In this document: positions 28,689-36,235 of the stretch, piece after piece
Position numbering within the stretch: the stretch's first letter is position 1
Layout of the letters: each line of letters begins with the position of its first letter
NCBI GenBank assembly: GCA_021813585.1
Contig: JAKAJV010000106.1
Coordinates: 1-46,812 of the forward strand
DNA length: 46,812 bases
Direction of reading: 5' to 3'
Source: Bacteroidota bacterium
Lineage (GTDB): Bacteria > Bacteroidota > Ignavibacteria > Ignavibacteriales > Ignavibacteriaceae
Made by a program: the position numbers and the translations under genes
The notes under the pieces: model-generated
Seen by the model: only the letters and a program-made list of their open reading frames with translations
Told to the model about the DNA's origin: nothing
Databases searched by the model: none

Positions 28689-30257
28689 ATGAAAGAGAAA
28701 AAAATCCTCTGGGTTGATGATGAGATTGAGCTTTTACGTTCGCACATAATTTTTCTATCGGAGAAGGGCTTTGAAGTAGACACTGTAACCAACGGCGAAG
28801 ATGCTGTATCGTCTGTTAGAGAAAAAGAATACGATCTGATTTTCTTGGATGAAATGATGGCCGGTATGGGGGGGCTAGCTACTTTAAGCCAGATTAAAGA
28901 TATAAATCCCAACATACCGGTGGTAATGATTACCAAGAACGAAGAAGAGTCGTTGATGGACGAAGCCATTGGCGGGAGGATAATCGACTATTTGACGAAG
29001 CCGGTTAATCCGAGCCAGGTTCTTCTTGTTTGTAAAAAAATTCTCGAAGGCAAAAAAATATCCGGCCAGTACGCCGCAAAAGATTACCTGCAGGACTTCA
29101 ACCAGATTTCCCATGCATTCTTAAATGACATGGACTTTGAAGAGTGGAAGGATATTTACTTAAAGCTTGTAAGCTGGGATGTTGAGCTCGACTCGCATCC
29201 GGAAGTTGATCTGCGCCAAACTTTGAACGATCAAAAGAAAGAGGGCAACAAGGAATTTTCAAAGTTCGTTGAAAGGAACTACAAAGGCTGGCTGAATTCT
29301 CTAGGCGATGCTTATACTCCGACTCTGTCCCCAGAGATTGTACCGAAATACGTTATCCCTCACCTGCATGATTCCAATTCATCGGTATTCTTTTTTGTAA
29401 TTGATTGCCTGCGTTACGACCAGTGGCTGATTATGGAGAACCATTTGAGAGACTTATTCAGAATCGAAAAGGAATTCTATTATGCTATTCTGCCAACTGC
29501 TACGCCATATGCAAGGAATTCTTTATTCAGCGGCCTGTTCCCGTCGGAAATTGAAAAGCATTACCCCGACTTATGGAGCTCCGGTGATGACGACGAAAAG
29601 AGCATGAACAAATATGAAAAAGAGCTTCTTCAAAAACTTTTGGAAAGGAAAAGAATAAAATTACGGAATGAGCTGAAGTACATTAAGATTATAGACCCGG
29701 AAGTAGGAAGAAATTTTGAGCAAAATATACTGTCATATCAAAACACTCACCTAACTGCGGTTGTTGTAAATTTCTTAGACATGATTGCGCACGGCAGGTC
29801 GGATTCCGATCTTCTTAAAGAAATTGCGCCCGATGAGCCGGCGTACAGGTCTTTAACCAATACATGGTTCACTCACTCGTCTCTGCTCGGCTCGCTTAAG
29901 GCACTGGCAAAAATTAAAAATGCAAAGATTGTTATTACGACAGACCACGGAAGCATCAGGTCGTTAAGAGGCGCTAAAGTTCTAGGCGACCGCGAGGCAT
30001 CGGTTAATTTGAGATTTAAGTTCGGAAGAAATCTTAAGGTGGATGAAAAGCACGCAATCTATATAAAGAATGCGGAGGAATACAAACTGCCTAAACGCGG
30101 CGTTACAATAAATTATATTATCGCCAAGGAAGATTTTTATTTTGTATACCCGACAGATTATCATAAGTATCTAACATATTATAAGGATACTTTTCAGCAC
30201 GGCGGTATTTCTATGGAGGAAATGATTTTGCCCGTAATTACGATGGAACCGAAGTAA
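28689..30257 (+). CDS. porX: PorX-type response regulator with PglZ domain
   Basis: A 522-residue two-domain protein. Residues 1-125 are a receiver domain: acidic Asp10 and Asp11 (LWVDDE), phospho-acceptor Asp54 (LIFLDEMM), and conserved Lys in YLTKPVNP. The rest is a PglZ/alkaline-phosphatase-superfamily domain with metal-ligand motifs VIDCLRYDQW, TPYARNSLFSG, LDMIAHGRSD, TTDHGSIR and QHGGISMEEM. PorX with the kinase PorY controls T9SS gene expression in Porphyromonas and relatives, and the PglZ domain has nucleotide phosphodiesterase activity. The gene follows sprA and is 3 bp from tsaE, a pairing I recall as common in Bacteroidota. GAAAGGGAG precedes the ATG. Confidence 0.93.
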   Translation: MKEKKILWVDDEIELLRSHIIFLSEKGFEVDTVTNGEDAVSSVREKEYDLIFLDEMMAGMGGLATLSQIKDINPNIPVVMITKNEEESLMDEAIGGRIIDYLTKPVNPSQVLLVCKKILEGKKISGQYAAKDYLQDFNQISHAFLNDMDFEEWKDIYLKLVSWDVELDSHPEVDLRQTLNDQKKEGNKEFSKFVERNYKGWLNSLGDAYTPTLSPEIVPKYVIPHLHDSNSSVFFFVIDCLRYDQWLIMENHLRDLFRIEKEFYYAILPTATPYARNSLFSGLFPSEIEKHYPDLWSSGDDDEKSMNKYEKELLQKLLERKRIKLRNELKYIKIIDPEVGRNFEQNILSYQNTHLTAVVVNFLDMIAHGRSDSDLLKEIAPDEPAYRSLTNTWFTHSSLLGSLKALAKIKNAKIVITTDHGSIRSLRGAKVLGDREASVNLRFKFGRNLKVDEKHAIYIKNAEEYKLPKRGVTINYIIAKEDFYFVYPTDYHKYLTYYKDTFQHGGISMEEMILPVITMEPK

Positions 30258-30260
30258 AAA

Positions 30261-30689
30261 GTGAACTATCCGTTTACAGCAAAAATATTTTCGGAAGAAG
30301 ACACCGAGCAGCTTGCCGTATATTTTGCAGGTAAATTGAAAGCCGGCGATGTGGTTATATTAAACGGCAATCTAGGAGCGGGGAAAACTTTTTTTATTAA
30401 GAAAGCTGCGGGCTCATTTGCAGTTAAAAATGTTAGCAGTCCTACCTTTGCCCTGGTTAATGTATATTACGGCCGTATTAAAATTTATCATTTTGATTTC
30501 TACAGGATAAATGACATTGAAGAGCTATATGAAATAGGCTTTAACGATTATCTTTCCGACAGCGAGTCGGTTATTTTTATCGAGTGGGGGAACCTATTCC
30601 CAGGCGTTCTGCCGCATAAGCGTATTGAGGTAGATATAACAGTAAATGATGATTTTACCCGTACAATAAAATTTACAAAACATGAATAA
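30261..30689 (+). CDS. tsaE: TsaE, tRNA t6A-modification ATPase
   Basis: A 142-residue P-loop ATPase. Walker A is GNLGAGKTFF (about 36-45), followed by SSPTFALVNVY and the HFDFYR motif, then FIEWGNLFPG, all diagnostic of TsaE (YjeE). With TsaB, TsaD and TsaC it makes N6-threonylcarbamoyladenosine at position 37 of ANN-decoding tRNAs. It uses a GTG start 3 bp after the porX stop and overlaps tsaB by 8 bp, so it is translated from the same transcript. Confidence 0.93.
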   Translation: MNYPFTAKIFSEEDTEQLAVYFAGKLKAGDVVILNGNLGAGKTFFIKKAAGSFAVKNVSSPTFALVNVYYGRIKIYHFDFYRINDIEELYEIGFNDYLSDSESVIFIEWGNLFPGVLPHKRIEVDITVNDDFTRTIKFTKHE

Positions 30690-31359
30690 AGAAAAGCCCA
30701 TATTGTCAATCGAAACTTCCGGCAGCCTGTGCGGGGCATGTTTATATTTTTCTGATGACAGGTATTTCGAGGCCGGTTTTCAGCTTAAGAATGCACATGC
30801 GGAAAAATTATTCGAGACTATAGACTTTGTTTTAAAGTCTGCCGGTATAGTAACCGGAGATCTGGGTGCAATTGCTGTTTCATCGGGCCCGGGATCGTTT
30901 ACCGGATTGCGGATAGGTATGTCCGCCGCCAAGGGAATCGCATTCGGTGCAAATCTTCCAATCGTACCGGTGCCCACCTTTGAAGCCTTGGCGCTGGAAC
31001 TCTCTTCAATCCTTCCGGAGAACATGGAGTTCATAATTGCCAATAAGGTGAATATTGAAGAGATTTATTATGCAAAGTTTCAAATTAAATCCAATAATTT
31101 TATATTTGTACACAATCTAAGAATAATAAATTACGGCGAGCTTAACAAACTTGCCGGCAGTACAAGAGTTTTCGGAAATGTTCTGCCGGAAATTCTTAAA
31201 AGAGACGACATGAAAAAGATGGATATTTCTTCACCTTCTCCCAAGTTTGTTGCTAAATGGAGCAGAGAGAACGGGGATGAACATTTAATCTTTAATTTTG
31301 ATTACCTGGAACCGAATTATTTAAAAAATTTTATTATAAAGGAAAAGAAAAATGCTTAA
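30682..31359 (+). CDS. tsaB: TsaB, tRNA t6A-modification scaffold
   Basis: A 225-residue ASKHA-fold protein. ILSIETSG at the N-terminus and AIAVSSGPGSFTGLRIGMSAAKGIAFG (split motif around residues 64-90) are diagnostic of TsaB (YeaZ), the non-catalytic partner that binds TsaD and TsaE in threonylcarbamoyl-adenosine synthesis. It overlaps tsaE by 8 bp and the following gene by 8 bp, showing tight translational coupling. tsaD is not in the window. Confidence 0.93.
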   Translation: MNKEKPILSIETSGSLCGACLYFSDDRYFEAGFQLKNAHAEKLFETIDFVLKSAGIVTGDLGAIAVSSGPGSFTGLRIGMSAAKGIAFGANLPIVPVPTFEALALELSSILPENMEFIIANKVNIEEIYYAKFQIKSNNFIFVHNLRIINYGELNKLAGSTRVFGNVLPEILKRDDMKKMDISSPSPKFVAKWSRENGDEHLIFNFDYLEPNYLKNFIIKEKKNA

Positions 31360-32101
31360 AAAATTCTTAGCGCTTTTTGTTTTCTTTTGTGCAGCCGCTG
31401 CTGCCCAGTCGGTAGGACCGGTAGTTTCCGTTCCGCAGATAGATTATGATTTTACACATGTTGCGGAAGGTTCTTCGCTTGGGCATGTATTTATGATTTA
31501 TAACGGCGGCGGTGCGGTGTTAAAACTGTGGGGTGTAAAAACATCCTGCAAGTGCATTACTGCTTCAATTGATAAAACTACATTACAGCCGACTGACTCT
31601 GCCAGGCTTAATGTCAGCTATACAAATATCGGCAATTCGAGCCACCTGGATAATTATGTTACGATAAAGACAAACGATCCGAACAATCCCGACTTAAGAA
31701 TTTTTATTACAAGAGCGGTTCCGCGCACGGGACCAACGTTATCAGAAATGCCTAAAGATACTGTAGGGGGTACGTCTTCTCCTGCTCCAATCATTTACTT
31801 CCCTGTAACAGATCATAATTTCGGAAAGATGAACGAAGGCCAGGTCTCAAGTTATATATTTAAGTTTTATAATAAAGGGAAAGCAACATTAAGGATTAGA
31901 GATATTACTACATCGTGCGGATGCACAGCCGCGCTTGTAAAGGATAAAGAAATTGCGCCTGGTAAGGAAGGTGAAGTAAGAGTTGATTTTGATTCTTCCG
32001 GTAAATCCGGCAAACTGGTAAGAAGAGTTACCATACTGTCGAACGACCCTAAGTCTGTTTACACTAATCTTCTTATTTATGCAGATGTTGAAAAAGAGTA
32101 A
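31352..32101 (+). CDS. Exported protein with two DUF1573 domains
   Basis: A 249-residue protein with a signal peptide ending FFCAAAAAQS, then two DUF1573 immunoglobulin-like repeats at about 28-125 and 148-245. Each begins with a phenylalanine-rich FTHVAEGSSLGHVF or FGKMNEGQVSSYIF stretch and has a cysteine pair, TSCKCITAS and TSCGCTAAL. DUF1573 proteins are abundant in Bacteroidota envelopes, but their function is not established. It overlaps tsaB by 8 bp and is 5 bp from accD, so it is in the operon although functionally unlike its neighbours. Confidence 0.85.
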   Translation: MLKKFLALFVFFCAAAAAQSVGPVVSVPQIDYDFTHVAEGSSLGHVFMIYNGGGAVLKLWGVKTSCKCITASIDKTTLQPTDSARLNVSYTNIGNSSHLDNYVTIKTNDPNNPDLRIFITRAVPRTGPTLSEMPKDTVGGTSSPAPIIYFPVTDHNFGKMNEGQVSSYIFKFYNKGKATLRIRDITTSCGCTAALVKDKEIAPGKEGEVRVDFDSSGKSGKLVRRVTILSNDPKSVYTNLLIYADVEKE

Positions 32102-32106
32102 CAAAG

Positions 32107-32946
32107 ATGGCATGGTTTAAAAGATCAAAGGAAAATATTTCACCCGACTCCCAGAAAAAAGATTTGCCTGACGGCCTGTGGGAAAAATGTCCAAGCTGCG
32201 GTGAAATAATACATAAAAAGCAGCTTGAGGCAAATTTGTGGGCATGTTTAAAGTGCGGCTACCATTTTAGAATCGGAAGCGCTGAGTATATAGATATTCT
32301 TCTTGACAAAGGCAGCTTTAAGGAAATCGATAAAAAAATGAAGTCCGCCGATCCTCTCGATTTTGAAGATACAAAAAAATATAGAGACAGAATCCAGGAG
32401 ACGGTTAAGAAGCTGGGATTGAACGATGCAGTTAGAACCGGTACCGGCAAAATTAACGGGATGGATGTGGCCTTCGGCAGCATGGATTTTAAATTTATCG
32501 GCGGCAGCATGGGCTCGGTTGTAGGCGAAAAGATAGCCCGGCTAATTGATAGGGCATATAAAAGTAAATTCCCATTGATAATTGTTTCTGCCAGCGGCGG
32601 TGCAAGAATGATGGAAGGCGCATTTTCTTTGATGCAGATGGCAAAGACAAGTTCCCGGCTTGCTAGACTTGCGGATGCAAAAATTCCTTACATATCTGTA
32701 ATGACCGATCCTACTACGGGAGGGACAACTGCAAGCTACGCAATGCTAGGAGACATTCACATTGCCGAGCCCCAGGCACTTATAGGCTTTGCCGGTCCAA
32801 GGGTAATTAAACAAACGATAGGAAAAGATCTTCCGAAAGGTTTTCAAAAATCCGAATTTCTGCTTGAGCAAGGATTTGTAGATGTAATTTCGCAGCGTAA
32901 AGATTTGAAAAACAATATCTACAATATTTTGAATTTAATGAGCTGA
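32107..32946 (+). CDS. accD: Acetyl-CoA carboxylase carboxyltransferase beta subunit
   Basis: A 279-residue cytosolic enzyme. The N-terminal four-cysteine zinc ribbon is CPSC and CLKC (about 33-55), and the crotonase-like carboxyltransferase core contains SASGGARMMEGAFSLMQM, TDPTTGGTTASYAMLGD and AEPQALIGFAGPRVI. With AccA it transfers carboxyl from biotin to acetyl-CoA to make malonyl-CoA, the first step of fatty acid synthesis. Length and motifs are normal. Five bp separate it from the DUF1573 gene, consistent with one transcript; accA is not nearby. Confidence 0.95.
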   Translation: MAWFKRSKENISPDSQKKDLPDGLWEKCPSCGEIIHKKQLEANLWACLKCGYHFRIGSAEYIDILLDKGSFKEIDKKMKSADPLDFEDTKKYRDRIQETVKKLGLNDAVRTGTGKINGMDVAFGSMDFKFIGGSMGSVVGEKIARLIDRAYKSKFPLIIVSASGGARMMEGAFSLMQMAKTSSRLARLADAKIPYISVMTDPTTGGTTASYAMLGDIHIAEPQALIGFAGPRVIKQTIGKDLPKGFQKSEFLLEQGFVDVISQRKDLKNNIYNILNLMS

Positions 32947-32956
32947 GGGAATCATT
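32945..32956 (+). promoter_or_regulatory. Possible ribosome-binding site and ATT start codon for panC
   Basis: GAGG at 32945-32948 lies 5 nt before ATT at 32954-32956, which is in frame with panC and would add RSIKSVKK before the first ATG. That segment supplies the first beta strand present in other PanC proteins. The first ATG, at 32981, has no ribosome-binding site and would remove it. Confidence 0.4.
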
Positions 32957-32980
32957 AGATCGATTAAGTCCGTAAAAAAA

Positions 32981-33808
32981 ATGCAGCAGATTTCTGCCAG
33001 ACTTAAAGCAGAAGGAAAGACTATCGGCTTGGTACCTACGATGGGATTTCTTCATGCCGGTCATCTTTCACTTGTTGAAAAATCAAAGAAGAAATCGGAT
33101 GTAACCGTAGTTTCTATTTTTATCAATCCAACCCAGTTTGCCATTAATGAAGACCTGAATAAATATCCCCGGGATATTGAGAGGGATAAAAAATTTCTTA
33201 GAAAATTGAATGTCGATTATGTTTTTATTCCTGAAGCAAGCGAAATCTATCAGGAAAATTATCAGACATATGTTGAGGTAGAGAAGATTACTAAGATTCT
33301 GGAAGGTGAATTCAGGCCGACTCATTTTAAAGGTGTTACTTCCATAGTTTCTATTCTATTTAATTCTGTAATGCCTAATTATGCATTTTTCGGACAGAAG
33401 GATGCACAGCAGGCAGCAGTTATAAAACAAATGGTGAAAGACCTAAAATATAATGTCAGCATCTTTATATCTCCAATTGTAAGAGAGGCGGACGGACTGG
33501 CAATGAGTTCGCGGAACGTATATTTATCTGCAGCCGAAAGACACGATGCTCTTGTTTTAAGCAGATCGTTAAAGCTTGCTGAAAATTTGGTATTAAGCGG
33601 CGAGAGAAATACCGGAATAATTATTTCTAAAATGAATGATATGATAAATTCGGTTAAAAACTCAAAGCTGGATTATATTAAGGTGATTGATTCGGATAAT
33701 TTTACTCTTACCGACAGATTGATTAAAAATAAAAATTATTATGTCCTTATCGCCTGCAGGATAGGCAGCACACGTCTAATAGACAATACTCTTCTTAAGA
33801 TCCGATAA
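32981..33808 (+). CDS. panC: Pantothenate synthetase
   Basis: A 275-residue (from the ATG) cytosolic ligase that joins pantoate and beta-alanine with ATP, the last step of pantothenate synthesis. Key motifs are LVPTMGFLHAGHLSLVEKS (nucleotidyl-transferase HxGH), VSIFINPTQF, FFGQKDAQQ and AMSSRNVYLS (family KMSKS-like site). The reading frame is open upstream to the accD stop, and the family usually has about ten more N-terminal residues, so the true start is probably a non-ATG codon near 32951-32956. It is the last gene of the run beginning at porX. Confidence 0.93.
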   Translation: MQQISARLKAEGKTIGLVPTMGFLHAGHLSLVEKSKKKSDVTVVSIFINPTQFAINEDLNKYPRDIERDKKFLRKLNVDYVFIPEASEIYQENYQTYVEVEKITKILEGEFRPTHFKGVTSIVSILFNSVMPNYAFFGQKDAQQAAVIKQMVKDLKYNVSIFISPIVREADGLAMSSRNVYLSAAERHDALVLSRSLKLAENLVLSGERNTGIIISKMNDMINSVKNSKLDYIKVIDSDNFTLTDRLIKNKNYYVLIACRIGSTRLIDNTLLKIR

Positions 33809-33901
33809 ATATTTTCTACCACCAAGTTAAATCTTCAATTTTATAATTATATTGAAGAGAGCCCAGTTAATTATGCCAAACTCACCAAGCTTAATCATAA
33901 T

Positions 33902-34080
33902 TTATTTAGCAGCGCAGTCAATGCAAACATGCTTCCTGCCTTTAATTCTGCCGTAGTTTTCAACAGTCATCTCGTCACAGTCATCGCTGCTGCGCCTACC
34001 TTCAAGCCTAAAGGCATTGCCGGGCATTTATGCCCGTGAAATTTTTGTCCGAACTCTAACCAATCTTGTGGATTAACCAT
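33902..34080 (-). pseudogene. FmdE-like protein remnant with internal deletion
   Basis: From ATG at 34080 the minus strand reads [19 protein letters not shown] then [14 protein letters not shown], the FmdE N-terminal block (HGHxCP). The frame then breaks and another frame reads [20 protein letters not shown] to a stop, matching the C-terminal zinc-binding tail of FmdE-type proteins. The middle, about 100 residues in the family, is missing. Total length of 179 bp is not a multiple of three. FmdE-like proteins are related to a formylmethanofuran dehydrogenase subunit; this copy should be non-functional. Confidence 0.65.
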
Positions 34081-34199
34081 TTTTATTTTTCCTTATTTGA
34101 ATAAATTGTATTTGTTATTTTGTGAAATCCTTCCTCAATAAATTGAGAAGCGTAAATTTATTTTTAACTTTAATTACATAACCATGACAAATGGAATTT

Positions 34200-34261
34200 T
34201 GGAGTAGTGGAGTAATGGAATAGGTAATTGACTCCATAACTCCAATTCTCCATTACTCCAA
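34200..34261. repeat. Inverted repeat built of ACTCCATT-type words
   Basis: TGGAGTAATGGA (34208-34219) is perfectly inverted at 34249-34260, and variants (GGAGTAGTGG, ACTCCATAACTCCA) fill the space between. It lies between the FmdE and porin remnants, with no coding capacity. Confidence 0.7.
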
Positions 34262-34288
34262 TGAATCTCTTGTGAATAAAGTGAGTGT

Positions 34289-34866
34289 TTAATTAAAAAA
34301 ATATTGTATCTGCAAAGTTGTAAGCGCATTAGTTTTATTTGATGCAAACTGAAATTTATTATCTAAAGAAATTTTAACATCGTTTCCCTTTACTAAATAA
34401 GAATATCCGATTAGGTATCACGGATTATCTACCGTTGATGAATTCAAATCATTCAATTGTTCAACAGAAAGCGTGATTAAATGTTTTGAAGCGAATAGGC
34501 TATCTGCAAGCGCACAGTAACCGTAAGCTTTTAGATTGCAAGATGCGTCTCGATGTATTCTGATTGGAGTTCAAAATTATTTATCTTATAATTTACAAGC
34601 ACATCCTGAAGCAGAAATTGAAATTTAACCTGCTGAAGAAAATTTGCCTGCAGTTTATAACTCCAATTACCTTCATCTGCCGGCAGCAAACCGTCTACCC
34701 AGAATTTTGCTCTTCTAACAGAAAAATTTGTTTCGTTCAAATAGTTATCAGAAAGACGGTACTGCAAATAGCCGTTCCAATTAATTTTTTTTTGCTGAGC
34801 AAACGAAATTGAATTTAGAGTAAGTAAAAAAATAAAAATGTATCTGACTCTGTGGGTCTCTCGCAT
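34289..34866 (-). pseudogene. OprP-like porin remnant
   Basis: The minus strand carries a signal peptide (RYIFIFLLTLNSISFAQ) followed by INWNGYLQYRLSDNYL and RRAKFWVDGLL, the start of a phosphate-selective porin (OprP/O) type outer-membrane barrel. The frame stops near 34531. Downstream, another stretch carries an in-frame stop and then a barrel-like C-terminus ending TTLQIQYFFN at 34289-34291. Most of the roughly 350-residue barrel is missing. The first codons come from a CTCTGTG-type repeat (34845-34961), which seems to have replaced the native start. Confidence 0.65.
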
Positions 34867-34961
34867 AGCGATCACTTCGTGATGTGGTACTCTGTGCGAC
34901 TCTGTGTAACTTTTTTTATCACACAGAGAACCACAGAGGTAACACAGAGTTTCACAGAGGG
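34845..34961. repeat. CTCTGTG-word inverted repeat
   Basis: About 117 bp of reiterated ACTCTGTG and TCTCTGTG words, whose inverse (CACAGAG) forms the right half (34921-34960), with ACTTTTTTTA near the centre. A small hairpin ATCAC-TTC-GTGAT lies at 34871-34883. The left part runs into the porin remnant's first codons. Related blocks occur at 38672-38730 and 43133-43234. Confidence 0.75.
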
Positions 34962-35057
34962 AAAATTCAGAAATCATAAATAACTCCTTTAGAATTATGA
35001 AATTGAAATAAACTTAAGTGATAAACCGCATGAAGAAATAATGTATAGACTATGCTG

Positions 35058-35092
35058 TTGACATGGGAATTACAATATCGTATATTTACGAT
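35058..35092 (+). promoter_or_regulatory. Promoter and ArsR operator of arsR1-arsM
   Basis: TTGACA (35058-35063), a 17-nt spacer and TATATT (35081-35086) form a good sigma-70-type promoter. A perfect palindrome ATCGTA-TATT-TACGAT (35077-35092) covers the -10 box, the position expected for an ArsR/SmtB repressor that blocks RNA polymerase until arsenite binds. Confidence 0.65.
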
Positions 35093-35114
35093 GAAGGATA
35101 GAGGAGTTTGTGAA

Positions 35115-35432
35115 ATGGCATTTTCAAAGAAAGAAGAATTTACCAAAGAAGATATGTGGCTGGCAGACATTGCTAAGGCGTTGGCTCATCCGGCAAGGAT
35201 TAGAATTCTTAAAATATTAACTTCAATGAAAGCCTGCATGGTAGGAAACATTGTAGAGCAGCTTCCATTATCACAATCGACCGTATCACAGCATCTTAAG
35301 GAACTAAAAAGAGTAGGCTTAATAGATGGTGAGATTGACGGACCGAAAGTTTGCTATTGCATTAATCATAAAACGCTTAACAAAGCCAAGAAAGAAATGG
35401 ATAAACTATATTCCATAATTTGTAATTGTTAA
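35115..35432 (+). CDS. arsR: ArsR-family arsenic-responsive repressor
   Basis: A 105-residue winged-helix protein. The recognition-helix region is [19 protein letters not shown]; the opening ([18 protein letters not shown]) is typical of ArsR. Cysteines lie in KACMVGN, KVCYCIN and the C-terminal CNC, probable arsenite ligands of a type different from the CVC site in the second ArsR. I chose the ATG at 35115 because GGAG stands upstream and the first domain begins just after; earlier ATGs exist at 35052 and 35091. The promoter-embedded palindrome at 35077-35092 suggests autoregulation. arsM follows 21 bp after the stop. Confidence 0.88.
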   Translation: MAFSKKEEFTKEDMWLADIAKALAHPARIRILKILTSMKACMVGNIVEQLPLSQSTVSQHLKELKRVGLIDGEIDGPKVCYCINHKTLNKAKKEMDKLYSIICNC

Positions 35433-35453
35433 ACATAAAAGAAAGGACAAACA

Positions 35454-36230
35454 ATGAACACCCCGGAGGAAATTAAATTAGTTGTAAAAAGCAAATATGC
35501 CGAAATTGCAAAAAGCTCTAGCGGTTCAGGATGTTGCGGACCAACCAGTTGTTGTATGCCGGATAAAAATGAATACACCGTTTTTCAAGATGATTATTCA
35601 AATCTAAATGGATATGTTGCCGATGCTGATCTTGGGCTTGGCTGCGGGCTGCCGACAGAATATGCCGGGATAAAAAAAGGCGATATAGTGGTTGATCTTG
35701 GAAGCGGAGCCGGTAATGATGTTTTTGTTGCGCGGGCAATTGTTGGTGAAGAAGGGAAAGTAATTGGAGTTGATATGACAGGCGAGATGATTGATAAAGC
35801 AAATAACAATAACTTGAAACTTGGCTATGATAATGTTGAATTCAAATTGGGTGATATAGAAAAGATACCGTTGCAGGATAATATTGCTGATGTTGTAGTA
35901 AGTAACTGTGTATTAAACTTAGTGCCAGATAAACACAAAGCTTTTTCGGAAGTCTACCGAATATTAAAACCCGGTGCGCATTTCTGTGTTTCCGATATTG
36001 TAGTGCATGGAGAAATGACTGAAGAATTAAAAAGATCAGCGGAGTTGTATGCAGGCTGTATATCTGGCGCTTTGCAGCAGGACGAGTATCTTAAAATAAT
36101 TGAAAATACCGAATTCAAAAATATAGAAATAAAGAAAACCAAAAAGATAGAATTATCTGAAGAATTACTATCACTAAATGGTGAATTTCTAAAGGGCATT
36201 TTTAGCATTACTGTTGTAGGATATAAATAA
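35454..36230 (+). CDS. arsM: Arsenite S-adenosylmethionine methyltransferase
   Basis: A 258-residue class I methyltransferase. The SAM motif is VVDLGSGAGNDVF (about 79-91), and GVDMTGEMI follows. Cys64 (LGCG), Cys152 (SNCVLNL) and Cys202 (AGCISGA) match the three catalytic cysteines of ArsM that bind As(III) before transfer. An N-terminal cysteine cluster (CCGPTSCC, residues 27-34) is also present. It converts arsenite to methylated, more volatile or exportable forms in the cytosol. It shares a transcript with arsR1 and is convergent, with only 5 bp between, with the polymerase gene. Confidence 0.92.
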   Translation: MNTPEEIKLVVKSKYAEIAKSSSGSGCCGPTSCCMPDKNEYTVFQDDYSNLNGYVADADLGLGCGLPTEYAGIKKGDIVVDLGSGAGNDVFVARAIVGEEGKVIGVDMTGEMIDKANNNNLKLGYDNVEFKLGDIEKIPLQDNIADVVVSNCVLNLVPDKHKAFSEVYRILKPGAHFCVSDIVVHGEMTEELKRSAELYAGCISGALQQDEYLKIIENTEFKNIEIKKTKKIELSEELLSLNGEFLKGIFSITVVGYK

Positions 36231-36235
36231 CGCGG

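Noticed and set aside
33833-33857. CTTCAAT/ATTGAAG hairpin after panC as terminator
   Set aside because: AT-rich 7-bp stem without a T run; too weak to support.
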